From Lentzea nigeriaca (GTDB lineage: Bacteria > Actinomycetota > Actinomycetes > Mycobacteriales > Pseudonocardiaceae): a stretch of DNA of 64,000 nt. Position numbers and translations under genes: made by a program. Positions within the stretch are counted from its first letter, which is position 1, and the number at the start of each line of letters is the position of its first letter. The notes beneath the pieces were generated by a model, which saw only the letters and a program-made list of their open reading frames with translations, was not told the DNA's origin and ran no database searches. The stretch covers positions 186,001 to 250,000 of the forward strand of contig NZ_JAFBCX010000008.1 of NCBI RefSeq assembly GCF_016907955.1, in the 5' to 3' direction. Of the stretch, positions 7,982 through 16,849 are shown piece after piece.

Positions 7982-8040
7982 GTGAGCTGGCTCACAGCTT
8001 CTTGCTACCCATCAGTAGCTATCTGGTTAACTCCCCAGTA
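7982..8040. promoter_or_regulatory. Stacked inverted repeats in the folP2-like/S15 hydrolase divergent promoter region
   Basis: GTGAGC-TG-GCTCAC (7982-7995), GCTAC-N6-GTAGC (8004-8019) and GTTA-N9-TAAC (about 8025-8041) follow each other between two divergent genes. The last two share a CAGTA half-site. This looks like operator DNA for a dimeric regulator, probably TetR-like, not encoded nearby. Confidence 0.45.
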
Positions 8041-8081
8041 ACAACCCTGTGTGATCTACGTCATGGTCAAGGAGGACCAGC

Positions 8082-9575
8082 GTGCGACGATCACTTGTTT
8101 CAGTCCTGGTACTCCTCACAACCCTGCTCGGTGCTCCGGCCGCCATCGCGGCCCCCGGCAGCACCATCACCTACAAGTCGATCTCCGGCGCCGGCGGCAC
8201 CACCCTGAAGGCCTTCGTCGTCGAACCGACCGGAGTCGGCGGCGGCCCGTTCCCGCTGCTCGTCATGCCGTCCAGCTGGGCGGTGCCGAACATCGAGTAC
8301 GTCGGCGCGGCGGCCAAGCTCGCCAAGGAGTCCGGCTACGTCGTCGTGAGCTACACGAGCCGCGGCTTCTGGGACTCCGGCGGCGAGATCGACATCGCCG
8401 GGCCGGACACCGTGAACGACGTCAGCAAAGTCATCGACTGGGCGGTCGCCAACGCGCACGCCGACGTCACCAGGATCGGCGTCGCCGGGATCTCCTACGG
8501 CGGCGGCCAATCGCTGCTCGCCGCGGCCAACGACCCGCGCATCAAGGCCGTCGCGGCGCTGAGCACGTGGACCGACCTGGCCCGCTCGCTCTACCCGTAC
8601 AGCACCGTGAACAAGCAGGCCGTCGAGGTGCTGCTGGCCGCGGGCCACGCGACCGGGCGCCCAGGCCCCGTGCTGACCGAAGCCGAGGACGCCTACCGCG
8701 ACGGCAGGTTCTGGGAGGTCGTGCCGATCTCCGCGGGCCGTTCCGCCGCCTCGAAGATCGCGCAGATCAACGCCAACGGCACCGCGGTGATGATCGGCAA
8801 CGCCTGGAACGACGGCATCTTCGCGCCGGGCCAGGTCGCGGACTTCTACTCGAAGCTCACCGGCCCCAAGCGCCTCATGCTCTCGCCGGGCGACCACGCC
8901 ACCGCCGAGCTCTTCGGCGCGGCCGGCCTGCCCAACGAGATCTGGGAGTCCGTCGGCCGCTGGTTCGACCGCTACGTCAAGGGCACGGCCAACGGCGTGG
9001 AGGCCGAGCAGCCGGTGCAGCTCAAGCCCAACAACGGCGGCACGTGGCAGAAGTACGGCACGTGGCCGGCGGGAGCCGCCGACACGATGCAGCTCGACGC
9101 GAAGAAGATCCACGCGGGCTGGAACACCGTCGCCGACAGCGGCACGGTCCTGCTCTCCGGTGCGCTGCAAGGGTTCCTGAACATCCCGACCGGAGTGGCG
9201 CTGCCGTTCATCGACCGCAACCTCGCGGGCGTGTGGAGCGGGCCGCAGTACCCGAACGGCGCCACGCTCGCCGGCACGCCGAAGCTGAAGCTGACGGTGA
9301 CGCCGAGCGCGGAGACGACCACGCTGTTCGCGTACCTGTACGAGGTGGGACCGCTCGGCCTGGGCTCGCTGATCACGCACAAGCCGGTGAAGGTGACCGG
9401 CGCCGGCCTCACGCAGACGCTCGACGTGGAACTCGAGCCGACCGTGTGGAACGTCGGCGCGGGCGACCGCCTGGCGCTCGTGATCGACACGGTGGACCCG
9501 CGCTACCTCACCGAATCGACCCGTGGCTCAACCGTCACCTTCGGACCGTCGAGCCTCTCGGTTCCGAAGGCGTAA
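8082..9575 (+). CDS. Secreted S15/CocE-like alpha/beta hydrolase (X-Pro dipeptidyl-peptidase family)
   Basis: 497 residues with a GTG start preceded by AAGGAGG (8069-8075). A Sec signal peptide occupies residues 1-25 (LVLLTTLLGAPAAIAA). The hydrolase domain shows the nucleophile elbow GISYGGG (Ser about 140), an acid in GNAWNDGIF and His in SPGDHAT. The C-terminal ~200 residues form the jelly-roll domain typical of S15/CocE proteins (TLFAYLYEVGPLG ... GDRLALVIDTVDPRY). Probably an exported esterase or peptidase; substrate unknown. Divergent from gpgS with likely operator repeats between. Confidence 0.85.
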   Translation: MRRSLVSVLVLLTTLLGAPAAIAAPGSTITYKSISGAGGTTLKAFVVEPTGVGGGPFPLLVMPSSWAVPNIEYVGAAAKLAKESGYVVVSYTSRGFWDSGGEIDIAGPDTVNDVSKVIDWAVANAHADVTRIGVAGISYGGGQSLLAAANDPRIKAVAALSTWTDLARSLYPYSTVNKQAVEVLLAAGHATGRPGPVLTEAEDAYRDGRFWEVVPISAGRSAASKIAQINANGTAVMIGNAWNDGIFAPGQVADFYSKLTGPKRLMLSPGDHATAELFGAAGLPNEIWESVGRWFDRYVKGTANGVEAEQPVQLKPNNGGTWQKYGTWPAGAADTMQLDAKKIHAGWNTVADSGTVLLSGALQGFLNIPTGVALPFIDRNLAGVWSGPQYPNGATLAGTPKLKLTVTPSAETTTLFAYLYEVGPLGLGSLITHKPVKVTGAGLTQTLDVELEPTVWNVGAGDRLALVIDTVDPRYLTESTRGSTVTFGPSSLSVPKA

Positions 9576-9585
9576 GAATGTCCGG

Positions 9586-10641
9586 GTGGACTTCACCCGG
9601 CAGCAGGTGCTCTTCCACCGGATCCATCAGCACGAGCTGGACCGGCGGGTCGCAGACGCGGCCGAGCTGGCGGTGTTCTCCCTGGGCGTCCAGGACAACA
9701 CCTCCGGCTCGGCCCTGCTGAGTCTCGCCGCCCGTCTCGCCGCCGCACCCTCCACTGACGAGTTCACCGTCACGTGGTCCGTGCGCGGTGCCCCTCACCT
9801 GCACCGAGCCGGTGAGCTGAAGGCGTTCGCCCGCGCGCTGTGGCCGTGGAGCGACGCGGACGCCCGTGCGCGTGCCTCGCGTCCCAAGGTCGACGACATG
9901 GTGGCGGCGTTGCGGCACATCGCCACGGCGATGCGGTCGATCGTCACGAAGCCGATGACCAAGGGCGAGGTCAGTACGGCCCTGACCCCGTTGGCGCCCA
10001 AGCAGACGGTCGAGGCGTGCCGCGGCTGCCGGACCGAGCACGTGAGCGACCCGATCTTCCGGCTCGGCGCACTTCCCGCCGGCCTCCGGATCCTGCCGGA
10101 GGAGAAGACCGTGACGTTCGAACGCATCCACGGCTGGCCGGGCGTGCCGCGGAAGACGGCGGGCTTCGACGAACTGGTGCACCGTTACCTGACGTTGCAC
10201 GGGCCCGCCGGACCGTCCGAAGTGGCCAGTTACTTCGGCACGACCACCCGCGAGGTCAAGAAGCGGTGGCCGAAGGAGGGGCTCGTCGAAGTGACCGTCG
10301 AGGGTCACCAGGCGTGGCTGCCGGAGGACGTGGAGATCGTCGACGCCGAACCGCCGGACGTGCGGCTGCTCCCGCCGACCGACCCGTACCTGCAGGCCCG
10401 CGACCGGGACCTGCTGCTGCCGGACAAGGCGGCGCAGAAGGACATCTTCCGCGTCCTGGGCCGCCGCGGCGCCATCCTCGTGGACGGCGAGATCGCGGGC
10501 TCCTGGCAGGGCAGGGTGGTGTCCGGCAAGCGGTTCGAGGTCACGGCCACGCCGTACCGGCCGCTGCCGGATCTCCTGCCGGAGACCCAGATCCTGGCTC
10601 GGGCCAAGGGACTAGACGACGCAAGCGTCAAGAGCGACTGA
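9586..10641 (+). CDS. Winged-helix AlkZ/YcaQ-like DNA-binding protein (HTH_42 family)
   Basis: 351 residues from GTG 9586, 11 nt after the preceding stop; an in-frame upstream start at 9523 would overlap that gene. Typical landmarks of the family are the N-terminal RIHQHELDRR, GAPHLHRAGELKAFARALWPWSDADA, the PLGxLxxGLR-like FRLGALPAGLRILP, LVHRYLTLHGPAGPSEVASYFG and a C-terminal RGAILVDGEIAGSWQGRV. Family members include interstrand crosslink glycosylases; this one lacks evident experimental parallels, so a glycosylase role is only family inference. The 3' end overlaps the convergent LOG gene by 30 nt. Confidence 0.8.
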   Translation: MDFTRQQVLFHRIHQHELDRRVADAAELAVFSLGVQDNTSGSALLSLAARLAAAPSTDEFTVTWSVRGAPHLHRAGELKAFARALWPWSDADARARASRPKVDDMVAALRHIATAMRSIVTKPMTKGEVSTALTPLAPKQTVEACRGCRTEHVSDPIFRLGALPAGLRILPEEKTVTFERIHGWPGVPRKTAGFDELVHRYLTLHGPAGPSEVASYFGTTTREVKKRWPKEGLVEVTVEGHQAWLPEDVEIVDAEPPDVRLLPPTDPYLQARDRDLLLPDKAAQKDIFRVLGRRGAILVDGEIAGSWQGRVVSGKRFEVTATPYRPLPDLLPETQILARAKGLDDASVKSD

Positions 10642-11145
10642 CACGTCGTCCGTGACGACGAGCGAGTTCAACGCGGCGTGCGACACGAACCCCTTGTCGC
10701 GCAGGTGCGTCAGCCAGTCGACGAGTCCCTTGTAGTGGTCGTCGACGTCGAGCAGCACGACGGGCTTGGCGTGCATGCCGAGCACCCCCGCCGTCCACAC
10801 CTCGAAGAACTCCTCGGCGGTACCGATGCCACCTGGCAGCGTCAGGAACGCGTCCGCCTTGTCGTCCATCATCTTCTTGCGCTCGCGCATGGTGTCGACG
10901 ACGTGCAGCTCCGTCGACTCCCGGTCCGCGATCTCCCTGGTGGCGAGGCCCTTGGGAATCACGCCGTAGGTGTGGGCGCCACCGGCCCGCGCCTCCCGCG
11001 CCACCGCACCCATCATCGACGTCTGCCCGCCACCCCACACGAGGTTCCAGCCGCGTGCCGCGATCTGGCGCCCCACCTCGGCGGCGAGGTCGATGTAGGT
11101 CTGGGGAACCGTGGCCAGACTGCCGCAGTAGACAGCTACGTACAT
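10612..11145 (-). CDS. LOG-family (TIGR00730) nucleotide 5'-monophosphate phosphoribohydrolase, copy 1
   Basis: 177 residues. VAVYCGS at the N-terminus and LPGGIGTAEEFFE (PGGxGTxxE motif) define the LOG/lysine-decarboxylase-like fold. Start ATG 11143-11145 overlaps the stop of the upstream paralogue (ATGA). Family members release bases from nucleoside monophosphates, including cytokinin precursors. It ends the dapE operon. Confidence 0.9.
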   Translation of the reverse strand: MYVAVYCGSLATVPQTYIDLAAEVGRQIAARGWNLVWGGGQTSMMGAVAREARAGGAHTYGVIPKGLATREIADRESTELHVVDTMRERKKMMDDKADAFLTLPGGIGTAEEFFEVWTAGVLGMHAKPVVLLDVDDHYKGLVDWLTHLRDKGFVSHAALNSLVVTDDVSVALDACVV

Positions 11146-11924
11146 CAGTGTGCGTCCGCCCATGCCTGGTGCGCTTCCTTGACCACGCGCACCGCGTCCT
11201 CGATGTCGTCGGTGAGGTGCAGCAGCGCGAGGTCCTTCTCGCCCACCTTGCCACCTTCGAGCACCGAGTTCTTGACCCAGTCGTACAGCCCCTGCCAGTA
11301 ACTGCGCCCGAACAACACCACCGGGAACTTCGTGACCTTCTTCGTCTGCACCAGCGTCAGCGCCTCGAACAACTCGTCGAGCGTGCCGAACCCACCCGGC
11401 AGACAGATGAACGCCTGCGAGTACTTGATGAACATCGTCTTGCGCACGAAGAAGTACCGGAAGTTCACCCCGAGATCGACCCACGGGTTGAGCCCCTGTT
11501 CAAAGGGCAGCTCGATCCCGAGCCCGATCGAAAACCCACCGGCCTCCGAACACCCGCGGTTGACCGCCTCCATCGCACCGGGCCCACCCCCGGTGATCAC
11601 CGCGAACCCGGCCTCGGCCAACGCCCCGCCGAGATCCCGCCCGGTCTGGTACTCGGGGTGATCCCGCCCGGTCCGAGCCGACCCGAACACGGTCACCGCA
11701 CTCGGCACCTCGGCCAGCGCACCGAAACCCTCGACGAACTCAGCCTGAATCCGCAGTACCCGCCACGGATCCGTGTGCACCCAGTCCGAGGGCCCCCGGG
11801 AATCCAGCAACCGCTGATCCGTGGTCGTCAACTCGTCCCGGCGCTCCCGCCGCAACACGACCGGCCCGCGCATCTTCTCCTTGGGACGCTCGTCCACCAC
11901 GCCGTTCTCGTCTTCCGTCATCAC
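11145..11924 (-). CDS. LOG-family (TIGR00730) protein, copy 2 with N-terminal extension
   Basis: 259 residues: about 75 extra N-terminal residues, then VTVFGSARTGRDH, ITGGGPGAMEAVNRG and CLPGGFGTLDELFEAL. It lies 14 bp after dapE in the same direction and overlaps copy 1, so dapE and the two LOG genes form one operon. The M. tuberculosis counterpart in this block is Rv1205. Tandem LOG paralogues suggest different nucleotide preference or hetero-oligomers; that is inference. Confidence 0.9.
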   Translation of the reverse strand: MMTEDENGVVDERPKEKMRGPVVLRRERRDELTTTDQRLLDSRGPSDWVHTDPWRVLRIQAEFVEGFGALAEVPSAVTVFGSARTGRDHPEYQTGRDLGGALAEAGFAVITGGGPGAMEAVNRGCSEAGGFSIGLGIELPFEQGLNPWVDLGVNFRYFFVRKTMFIKYSQAFICLPGGFGTLDELFEALTLVQTKKVTKFPVVLFGRSYWQGLYDWVKNSVLEGGKVGEKDLALLHLTDDIEDAVRVVKEAHQAWADAH

Positions 11925-11938
11925 CAGGATATTAGTGA

Positions 11939-13012
11939 TCAGGCAAGCAAAAATCGCTTAAGTACGTCGAAACACCCGGTGATCTGATGGACCGGCACGT
12001 TCTCTTCCCGAGTGTGCGCCAACGTCGGATCCCCAGGCCCGAAATTGACCGCCGGCATCCCCAACGCCGCAAACCGAGCCACGTCCGTCCACCCGAGCTT
12101 GGCCACGGGCGTCCCGCCAGCGGCCTCGACGAGCTCCCGCGCCGCCGGTGCGTGCAGCCCCGGCAACGCCCCACCCGCGAAGTCCGTGACCGTCACGTCG
12201 AAGCCCTCGAACACCTCACGCAGGTGCGCCTCTGCCTCTTCCACCGACCGATCCGGCGCAAACCGGTGGTTCACCGTCAGCACGGCCTCGTCCGGCACCA
12301 CGTTCCCGGCGACCCCACCGCTGATCTTCACGGCCTGCAGCCCCTCGTGGTACCGGCACCCGTCGATCTCAGGCTGCCGAGGCACATAAGCCTCCAGCCG
12401 CCGCAACGCCTCCCCCATCCCGTGAATGGCGTTGACCCCCATCCACGCCCGAGCGGTGTGCGCCCGCTTCCCGCCGGTCCGAACCTCGATCCGCATGGTT
12501 CCCTGACACCCGGCCTCAACCGTCCCGTTGGACGGCTCACAAACGATGGCCAGGTCCCCCATCAACCACTCCCGCAGATCCCGCTGAATCCGCGTGAGCC
12601 CGTTCCGCTCCGCCTCGATCTCCTCGCAGTCGTAAAACACAAACGTCAGATCGTGCCGCGCATTCACACCGAGGGCCGCGATCGCCAGCATGACCGCGTC
12701 GCCCCCCTTCATGTCCACGGTCCCGCACCCGTGCAGCACGTCCCCTTCGCGCCGACCGGGAAAGTTCTGGTTGATCGGCACGGTGTCCAGATGCCCGGCC
12801 AAGACAACCCGCCGCTCCCGCCCGAGATTCGTGCGGGCCAACACGGCATTCCCCGATCGAGTGATCTCCAGATGCGGCGCATGCACCAGCAACGACCGCT
12901 CCACAAGATCCGCGATCTCCGCCTCCTCCCCGGACACGCTGCGCACATCCACCAACGCGGCAGTCAGTTCAACGGGGTCGGCGAAAAGATCAAGGGTGTC
13001 GGACACGTCCAC
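11939..13012 (-). CDS. dapE: Succinyl-diaminopimelate desuccinylase
   Basis: 357 residues, M20 metallopeptidase family of actinobacterial DapE type. Metal and catalytic residues are in AGHLDTVP (His-x-Asp), CGTVDMKGG and YDCEEIEAERNG, and the dimerisation lid follows (GGKRAHTARAWMGVNAIHG). It hydrolyses N-succinyl-LL-diaminopimelate to LL-DAP and succinate in lysine and peptidoglycan synthesis. First gene of an operon with two LOG genes; dapD and dapC lie close by, as in M. tuberculosis Rv1201c-Rv1202. Confidence 0.95.
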   Translation of the reverse strand: MDVSDTLDLFADPVELTAALVDVRSVSGEEAEIADLVERSLLVHAPHLEITRSGNAVLARTNLGRERRVVLAGHLDTVPINQNFPGRREGDVLHGCGTVDMKGGDAVMLAIAALGVNARHDLTFVFYDCEEIEAERNGLTRIQRDLREWLMGDLAIVCEPSNGTVEAGCQGTMRIEVRTGGKRAHTARAWMGVNAIHGMGEALRRLEAYVPRQPEIDGCRYHEGLQAVKISGGVAGNVVPDEAVLTVNHRFAPDRSVEEAEAHLREVFEGFDVTVTDFAGGALPGLHAPAARELVEAAGGTPVAKLGWTDVARFAALGMPAVNFGPGDPTLAHTREENVPVHQITGCFDVLKRFLLA

Positions 13013-13065
13013 ACCCTACTCAAGCAAATTGAACGCTAGCCCGTTCGGCCGATACCGTACTTCCC

Positions 13066-13479
13066 GTGATCAAGCGCACACTCCTGGTCATCTCCCTGAT
13101 CCTCATGGCCACCGGCTGCGGCGAGCCCCCAGAGGCGTGCGCCCGCCAGTGCGGCGAGATCCGCTCCCTGTTCTCGGCCCCGTGCGGCTCACAACACAGC
13201 GGCACCCCAGCCGACTGCGCCGCCTGGGTGGCCCGAGTCAGCACCATGACCCGCAACCTGGACAAGTCCTTCCAGGGCAAACGGGTCCAAGGAGACGTGA
13301 GCGAGGTCCTCCCCCGCCTGATGACGGCAGTGGGCGACTTCGAGGCCCACAAGTGCGGCGAAGTGCGCGTGGACAACGTGGCGAGCGCCGACGCCCGCCA
13401 GTCGAAGTGCAACGAGGCGCTGATCGCCACAAGGGGCGTCCTCAGCTCCCTCTACTTCAGCGCAGACGTACCGGACTGA
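13066..13479 (+). CDS. Small Cys-rich lipoprotein of unknown function
   Basis: 137 residues with a GTG start. The signal peptide LLVISLILMATGC ends in a lipobox with the lipidated Cys at about residue 18. The mature part has six further Cys (CARQCGE, FSAPCGS, DCAAW, HKCGEV, SKCNEA), suggesting disulfides outside the membrane. I do not recognise the family. Divergent from dapE, followed by two strong hairpins (13528-13567 and 13636-13654). Confidence 0.75.
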   Translation: MIKRTLLVISLILMATGCGEPPEACARQCGEIRSLFSAPCGSQHSGTPADCAAWVARVSTMTRNLDKSFQGKRVQGDVSEVLPRLMTAVGDFEAHKCGEVRVDNVASADARQSKCNEALIATRGVLSSLYFSADVPD

Positions 13480-13527
13480 CCCCCAGATCTCTCGCGAAGG
13501 CGAGGCCGAGCAGTCCTTGGCATACCG

Positions 13528-13567
13528 GGCTGGTGGTTGCGTCCCACCCGGAGCGCAACCACCAGCC
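13528..13567. terminator. Long perfect hairpin downstream of the lipoprotein gene
   Basis: A 14-bp perfect inverted repeat (arm GGCTGGTGGTTGCG) with a 12-nt loop, 48 nt after the lipoprotein stop. No T-run follows, so it could be a factor-dependent terminator or a stabilising 3' structure. Confidence 0.55.
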
Positions 13568-13635
13568 GCCGAACGCACCAGGCATGCCATCTACCTGCGT
13601 GCGGCGCTGGTGGGTCTTTGATCAGATTGGCGGGG

Positions 13636-13654
13636 TCCGGGGCGAAGCCCCGGA
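13636..13654 (+). terminator. GC-rich hairpin between lipoprotein gene and dapD
   Basis: TCCGGGGC-GAA-GCCCCGGA, an 8-bp perfect stem with a GAA triloop followed by AAG. Together with the hairpin at 13528 it makes up most of the recognisable content of the 308-bp gap 13480-13787, where I see no gene. Confidence 0.5.
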
Positions 13655-13787
13655 AAGCAGCGCACCGGACGCACGCGACGCAACCGACCTACGGACTCGC
13701 AACCGGCACCCGCCGACGCAACCGGTGGACGACCCACCCAACCCACGCGCACCCCGAAACCAACAGCCAAGACTAGGCTGACCCACC

Positions 13788-14744
13788 GTGAGCACCGCAT
13801 ACGGCATCGGCTTGGCCACTGTGACCCCGGACGGCACCGTCCTCGACACCTGGTACCCGTCCCCAGTCCTGGGAGACGCAGGCGACAAGGCCACCACCCG
13901 CCTGTCGTCCGCCGAGATCGCGGCAGCACTCGGCGAATCCGCCGCCAAGCTCCTGGGCGAGGACCTGGAGCGAGGCGTCGAGGTCATCGGCGTCCGCGTG
14001 GCAGCCGACCTGGCAGCCGCCCCGCGCGACACCTACGACGTCTGGCTGAGGCTCCACCTCCTGAGCCACCGCCTGATCAAGCCCCACGACGCCAACCTGG
14101 ACGGCATCTTCGGCCTCCTGACGAACGTCGTCTGGACGAACCACGGCCCGTGCGCGGTGGACGGCTTCGAGGAGACCAGGATCCGCCTCCGCACCAGGGG
14201 CCAGGTCACGGTGTACGGCGTCGACAAGTTCCCCAGGATGGTCGACTACGTGGTCCCGTCCGGCGTGCGGATCGCCGACGCAGACCGAGTCCGGCTGGGC
14301 GCCCACCTGGCACAGGGCACCACGGTCATGCACGAGGGCTTCGTGAACTTCAACGCCGGCACCCTGGGCAACAGCATGGTCGAGGGCAGGATCTCCGGCG
14401 GCGTCGTCGTCGGCGACGGCTCCGACGTGGGTGGCGGCGCCTCGATCATGGGCACGCTGAGCGGCGGCGGCAAGCAGGTCATCAGCATCGGCGAACGCTG
14501 CCTGCTGGGCGCCAACTCGGGCCTGGGCATCTCCCTTGGCGACGACTGCGTCCTGGAGGCAGGCCTCTACGTCACCGCGGGCACCAAGGTCACCCTGCCG
14601 GACGGCGAGGTCGTCAAGGCCCACACGCTGAGCGGCCAGAACAACCTGCTCTTCATCAGGGACTCGACCACCGGCACCGTCCGGGTCAAGCCCCGCAAGG
14701 GCACCGGCGTGGAGCTGAACGCCGCGCTGCACGCGAACGACTGA
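13788..14744 (+). CDS. dapD: Tetrahydrodipicolinate N-succinyltransferase, actinobacterial type
   Basis: 318 residues, left-handed beta-helix acyltransferase. The hexapeptide-repeat section runs from about 160 to 280 (VRLGAHLAQGTTVMHEGFVN, GNSMVEGRISGGVVVGDGSD, IGERCLLGANSGLGISLGDD). The N-terminal helical domain with GIGLATVTPDGTVLDTWYP is characteristic of the M. tuberculosis-type enzyme. Transfers succinyl from succinyl-CoA to tetrahydrodipicolinate, the step that makes the substrate line for DapC and DapE. Confidence 0.95.
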   Translation: MSTAYGIGLATVTPDGTVLDTWYPSPVLGDAGDKATTRLSSAEIAAALGESAAKLLGEDLERGVEVIGVRVAADLAAAPRDTYDVWLRLHLLSHRLIKPHDANLDGIFGLLTNVVWTNHGPCAVDGFEETRIRLRTRGQVTVYGVDKFPRMVDYVVPSGVRIADADRVRLGAHLAQGTTVMHEGFVNFNAGTLGNSMVEGRISGGVVVGDGSDVGGGASIMGTLSGGGKQVISIGERCLLGANSGLGISLGDDCVLEAGLYVTAGTKVTLPDGEVVKAHTLSGQNNLLFIRDSTTGTVRVKPRKGTGVELNAALHAND

Positions 14745-14856
14745 GCAACAACGACTGAGCGACACTGAACAGGGAGCGAACTCGGTGGCTGGGGCCCGGT
14801 CTGCGCAGGCAGGCTGGGCCCGTGCCGTTCTGAGGGCCCGTCGCGGGGAGGTGCAC

Positions 14857-15762
14857 GTGCTGAAGCAGCGGATCGAGCTGAACGCTCGCGCCGCGATCGA
14901 ACGTGCCCTGGAGGGGGCGCAGTCGGAGGACTCCTTCGTGGAGTTCAAGACCCAGTGGCCGATCGACCACGGCAAGGCGGCCAGACAGATCGCCGCTCTC
15001 TGCAACGCCGCGCGCGGGTCAGAGGCGATGTGGGTCGTCGGTGTCGACGAGAAGGGCAGATACGTCAAGGGTGCCCTCGCCGAGGAGCTGTCGAGCTGGT
15101 GGCCCAGGGTGGAGAGCCACTTCGACGGCGTGGCACCCGGCCTCACCACGGTCGCGTTCGACTGGGCACCGGGCAGAACGGTCGTGGTGCTCAGCCTGCA
15201 GACCGACAACGCGCCGTACGTCTTCGTCACGAAGAAGGAGCCCTACAGCAGGGAGATCCCGTGGCGCTCCGGTGAACGCACGCGAAGCGCCAGACGCGGC
15301 GAGGTGCTGGAACTGCTGGTCCCGAAGCTGGACATGCCCGGCTGGGAGTTCGTCAGCGCGCGGGCCACGCTGAGCCAGCACTCACCGACGCTGCGGTTCG
15401 AGGGTGATCTCTACCTGGAGACGAACCAGCCGCTCTCGCTGCCTCACCACCGGTGCCACTCGTACGCGACGTACGGGCTCGACGCCGAGACGGTCGACCT
15501 GGCGTTCAGCTTCCGCACGAACACGCGGGACGTGCGGGCCGTCGAGCGGGTCGTGCGGGTCGCGGAACCGGCGGTGCTCCACGTCAGCGCGGACGCCGAC
15601 GTGGAACTGGACGCGTTTCAGGACCTCTGGGACCTGCACTGGCACCTCGTGCTGGGCCTCGGCCTGAGCGGTGACTCGATCAGCACGAGCGTCCGGCTCA
15701 CGACGGACGCGGTGCCGCCGAACCAGTTCACGCGCCGGGTGTGGTCCGCTCTCAAGCCTTGA
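14857..15762 (+). CDS. AlbA_2 (Schlafen-like) putative nucleic-acid-binding protein
   Basis: 301 residues from GTG 14857, which has GGGAGG seven bases upstream; GTG 14785 is an alternative. Residues about 15-110 match the AlbA_2/divergent AAA_4 pattern: SEDSFVEFKTQWPIDHGKAA, RQIAALCNAARGSEAMWVVGVDEKG and a later YSREIPWRSG. The remaining C-terminal half has no family I recognise. AlbA_2 domains occur in putative regulators and defence proteins. It sits between dapD and the convergent dapC, an accessory-looking gene in an otherwise core block. Confidence 0.7.
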   Translation: MLKQRIELNARAAIERALEGAQSEDSFVEFKTQWPIDHGKAARQIAALCNAARGSEAMWVVGVDEKGRYVKGALAEELSSWWPRVESHFDGVAPGLTTVAFDWAPGRTVVVLSLQTDNAPYVFVTKKEPYSREIPWRSGERTRSARRGEVLELLVPKLDMPGWEFVSARATLSQHSPTLRFEGDLYLETNQPLSLPHHRCHSYATYGLDAETVDLAFSFRTNTRDVRAVERVVRVAEPAVLHVSADADVELDAFQDLWDLHWHLVLGLGLSGDSISTSVRLTTDAVPPNQFTRRVWSALKP

Positions 15763-16849
15763 GGCGCTCGACGGCCGCGGCAACACGCTCGTCCGTCGCG
15801 GTCAACGCGATCCGCACGTGCTGGGCGCCCGCCGGGCCGTAGAACGTGCCGGGAGCGGCCAGGATGCCGCGGTCGGCCAGCCAGGAGATCGTCTCCCAGG
15901 CGTCCTCACCGCGCGACGACCACAGGTACAGGCCCGCGTCGGAGTGCGAGACCGTGAACCCGGCCGCCTCCAGGGCGGGCTTGAGCACCTCACGACGGGC
16001 GAGGTACCGGGCACGCTGCTCAACCACGTGAGCGTCGTCCTCGAGAGCGACCCGCATGGCTTCCTGCACCGGCCGCGGCACGATCATGCCGGCGTGCTTG
16101 CGCAGCTCCAGCAGGCCCGCGATCAGCTCAGGGTCGCCGGTGACGAACCCGGCCCGGTAACCGGCCAGCGAGGACGTCTTCGACAGCGAGTGCACGGCGA
16201 GCACACCGTCGAAGGAGTCCACAATGGACGGATGCAGCACCGAGACCGGCGAGGCGTCCCACGGCAGCGACAGGTAGCACTCGTCGGAGGCCACCACCGC
16301 GCCGAGCTCACGGGCCGCGGCGACGGCGTCGCGCAGCTGCTCGGCCGACAGCACGCGCCCGGTCGGGTTCGACGGCGAGTTCAGCCACACGAGCTTCGTG
16401 CCGGCGGGCGGCAGCTCATCGTCGGCGAGGCGCACGACCTCGGCACCGGCCATCAGCGCGCCCACCTCGTAGGTCGGGTACGCCACGGCGGGCACGGCCA
16501 CGATGTCGCCGGGACCGACGCCGAGCAGCGTCGGCAGCCACGCCACGAGCTCCTTGGAGCCGATCGTGGGCAGCACGGCCTGTTCCGACAGCCCGGCGAT
16601 GCCGTAGCGGCGCTCAGCGGCGGCCACGAAGGCCGCACGCAGCTCCGGGGTGCCGTGGGTGACCGGGTAGCCGGGGATGTGGGCGACCGACGACAGCGCG
16701 GACTGGATCACCGCGGGAACCGGGTCGACGGGCGTCCCGACGGACAGGTCGACCACACCACCGGGGTGCTTGCGCGCCTTGGCGGCGTGGTCGGCCAGCG
16801 AGTCCCACGGGAAGTCCGGCAGAGCCGGCCCCCTGCGCGTGAGGATCAA
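15752..16849 (-). CDS. dapC: N-succinyldiaminopimelate aminotransferase
   Basis: 365 residues, class I/II PLP aminotransferase. The start is taken as TTG 16849, overlapping the fdxA TGA (TTGA); no other start lies before the conserved GPALPDFPWDSL. Visible are PTIGSKELVAWLPTLLG, AYPTYEVGA, LNSPSNPTG, SDECYLSLPW, the PLP-lysine motif HSLSKTSSLAGYR and the C-terminal Arg region GAQHVRIALTATDE. It makes N-succinyl-LL-2,6-diaminopimelate. The fdxA-dapC pair is the standard actinobacterial order (Rv1177-Rv1178). Confidence 0.95.
   Translation of the reverse strand: MILTRRGPALPDFPWDSLADHAAKARKHPGGVVDLSVGTPVDPVPAVIQSALSSVAHIPGYPVTHGTPELRAAFVAAAERRYGIAGLSEQAVLPTIGSKELVAWLPTLLGVGPGDIVAVPAVAYPTYEVGALMAGAEVVRLADDELPPAGTKLVWLNSPSNPTGRVLSAEQLRDAVAAARELGAVVASDECYLSLPWDASPVSVLHPSIVDSFDGVLAVHSLSKTSSLAGYRAGFVTGDPELIAGLLELRKHAGMIVPRPVQEAMRVALEDDAHVVEQRARYLARREVLKPALEAAGFTVSHSDAGLYLWSSRGEDAWETISWLADRGILAAPGTFYGPAGAQHVRIALTATDERVAAAVERLKA

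Noticed and set aside
8265..8300. CRISPR-like or tandem arrays were looked for throughout, including the hexamer run at 28265
   Set aside because: No array of regularly spaced 25-40 bp repeats with unique spacers exists; the hexamer run has no spacers.
10612..11484. Longer version of the LOG copy 1 protein starting at 11484
   Set aside because: The extra N-terminus is a shadow of LOG copy 2; the conserved protein starts at the ATGA overlap (11145).
13480..13787. Possible small gene in the lipoprotein-dapD gap (frame 13537-13776)
   Set aside because: No RBS, no recognisable sequence, and the space is filled by two hairpins.
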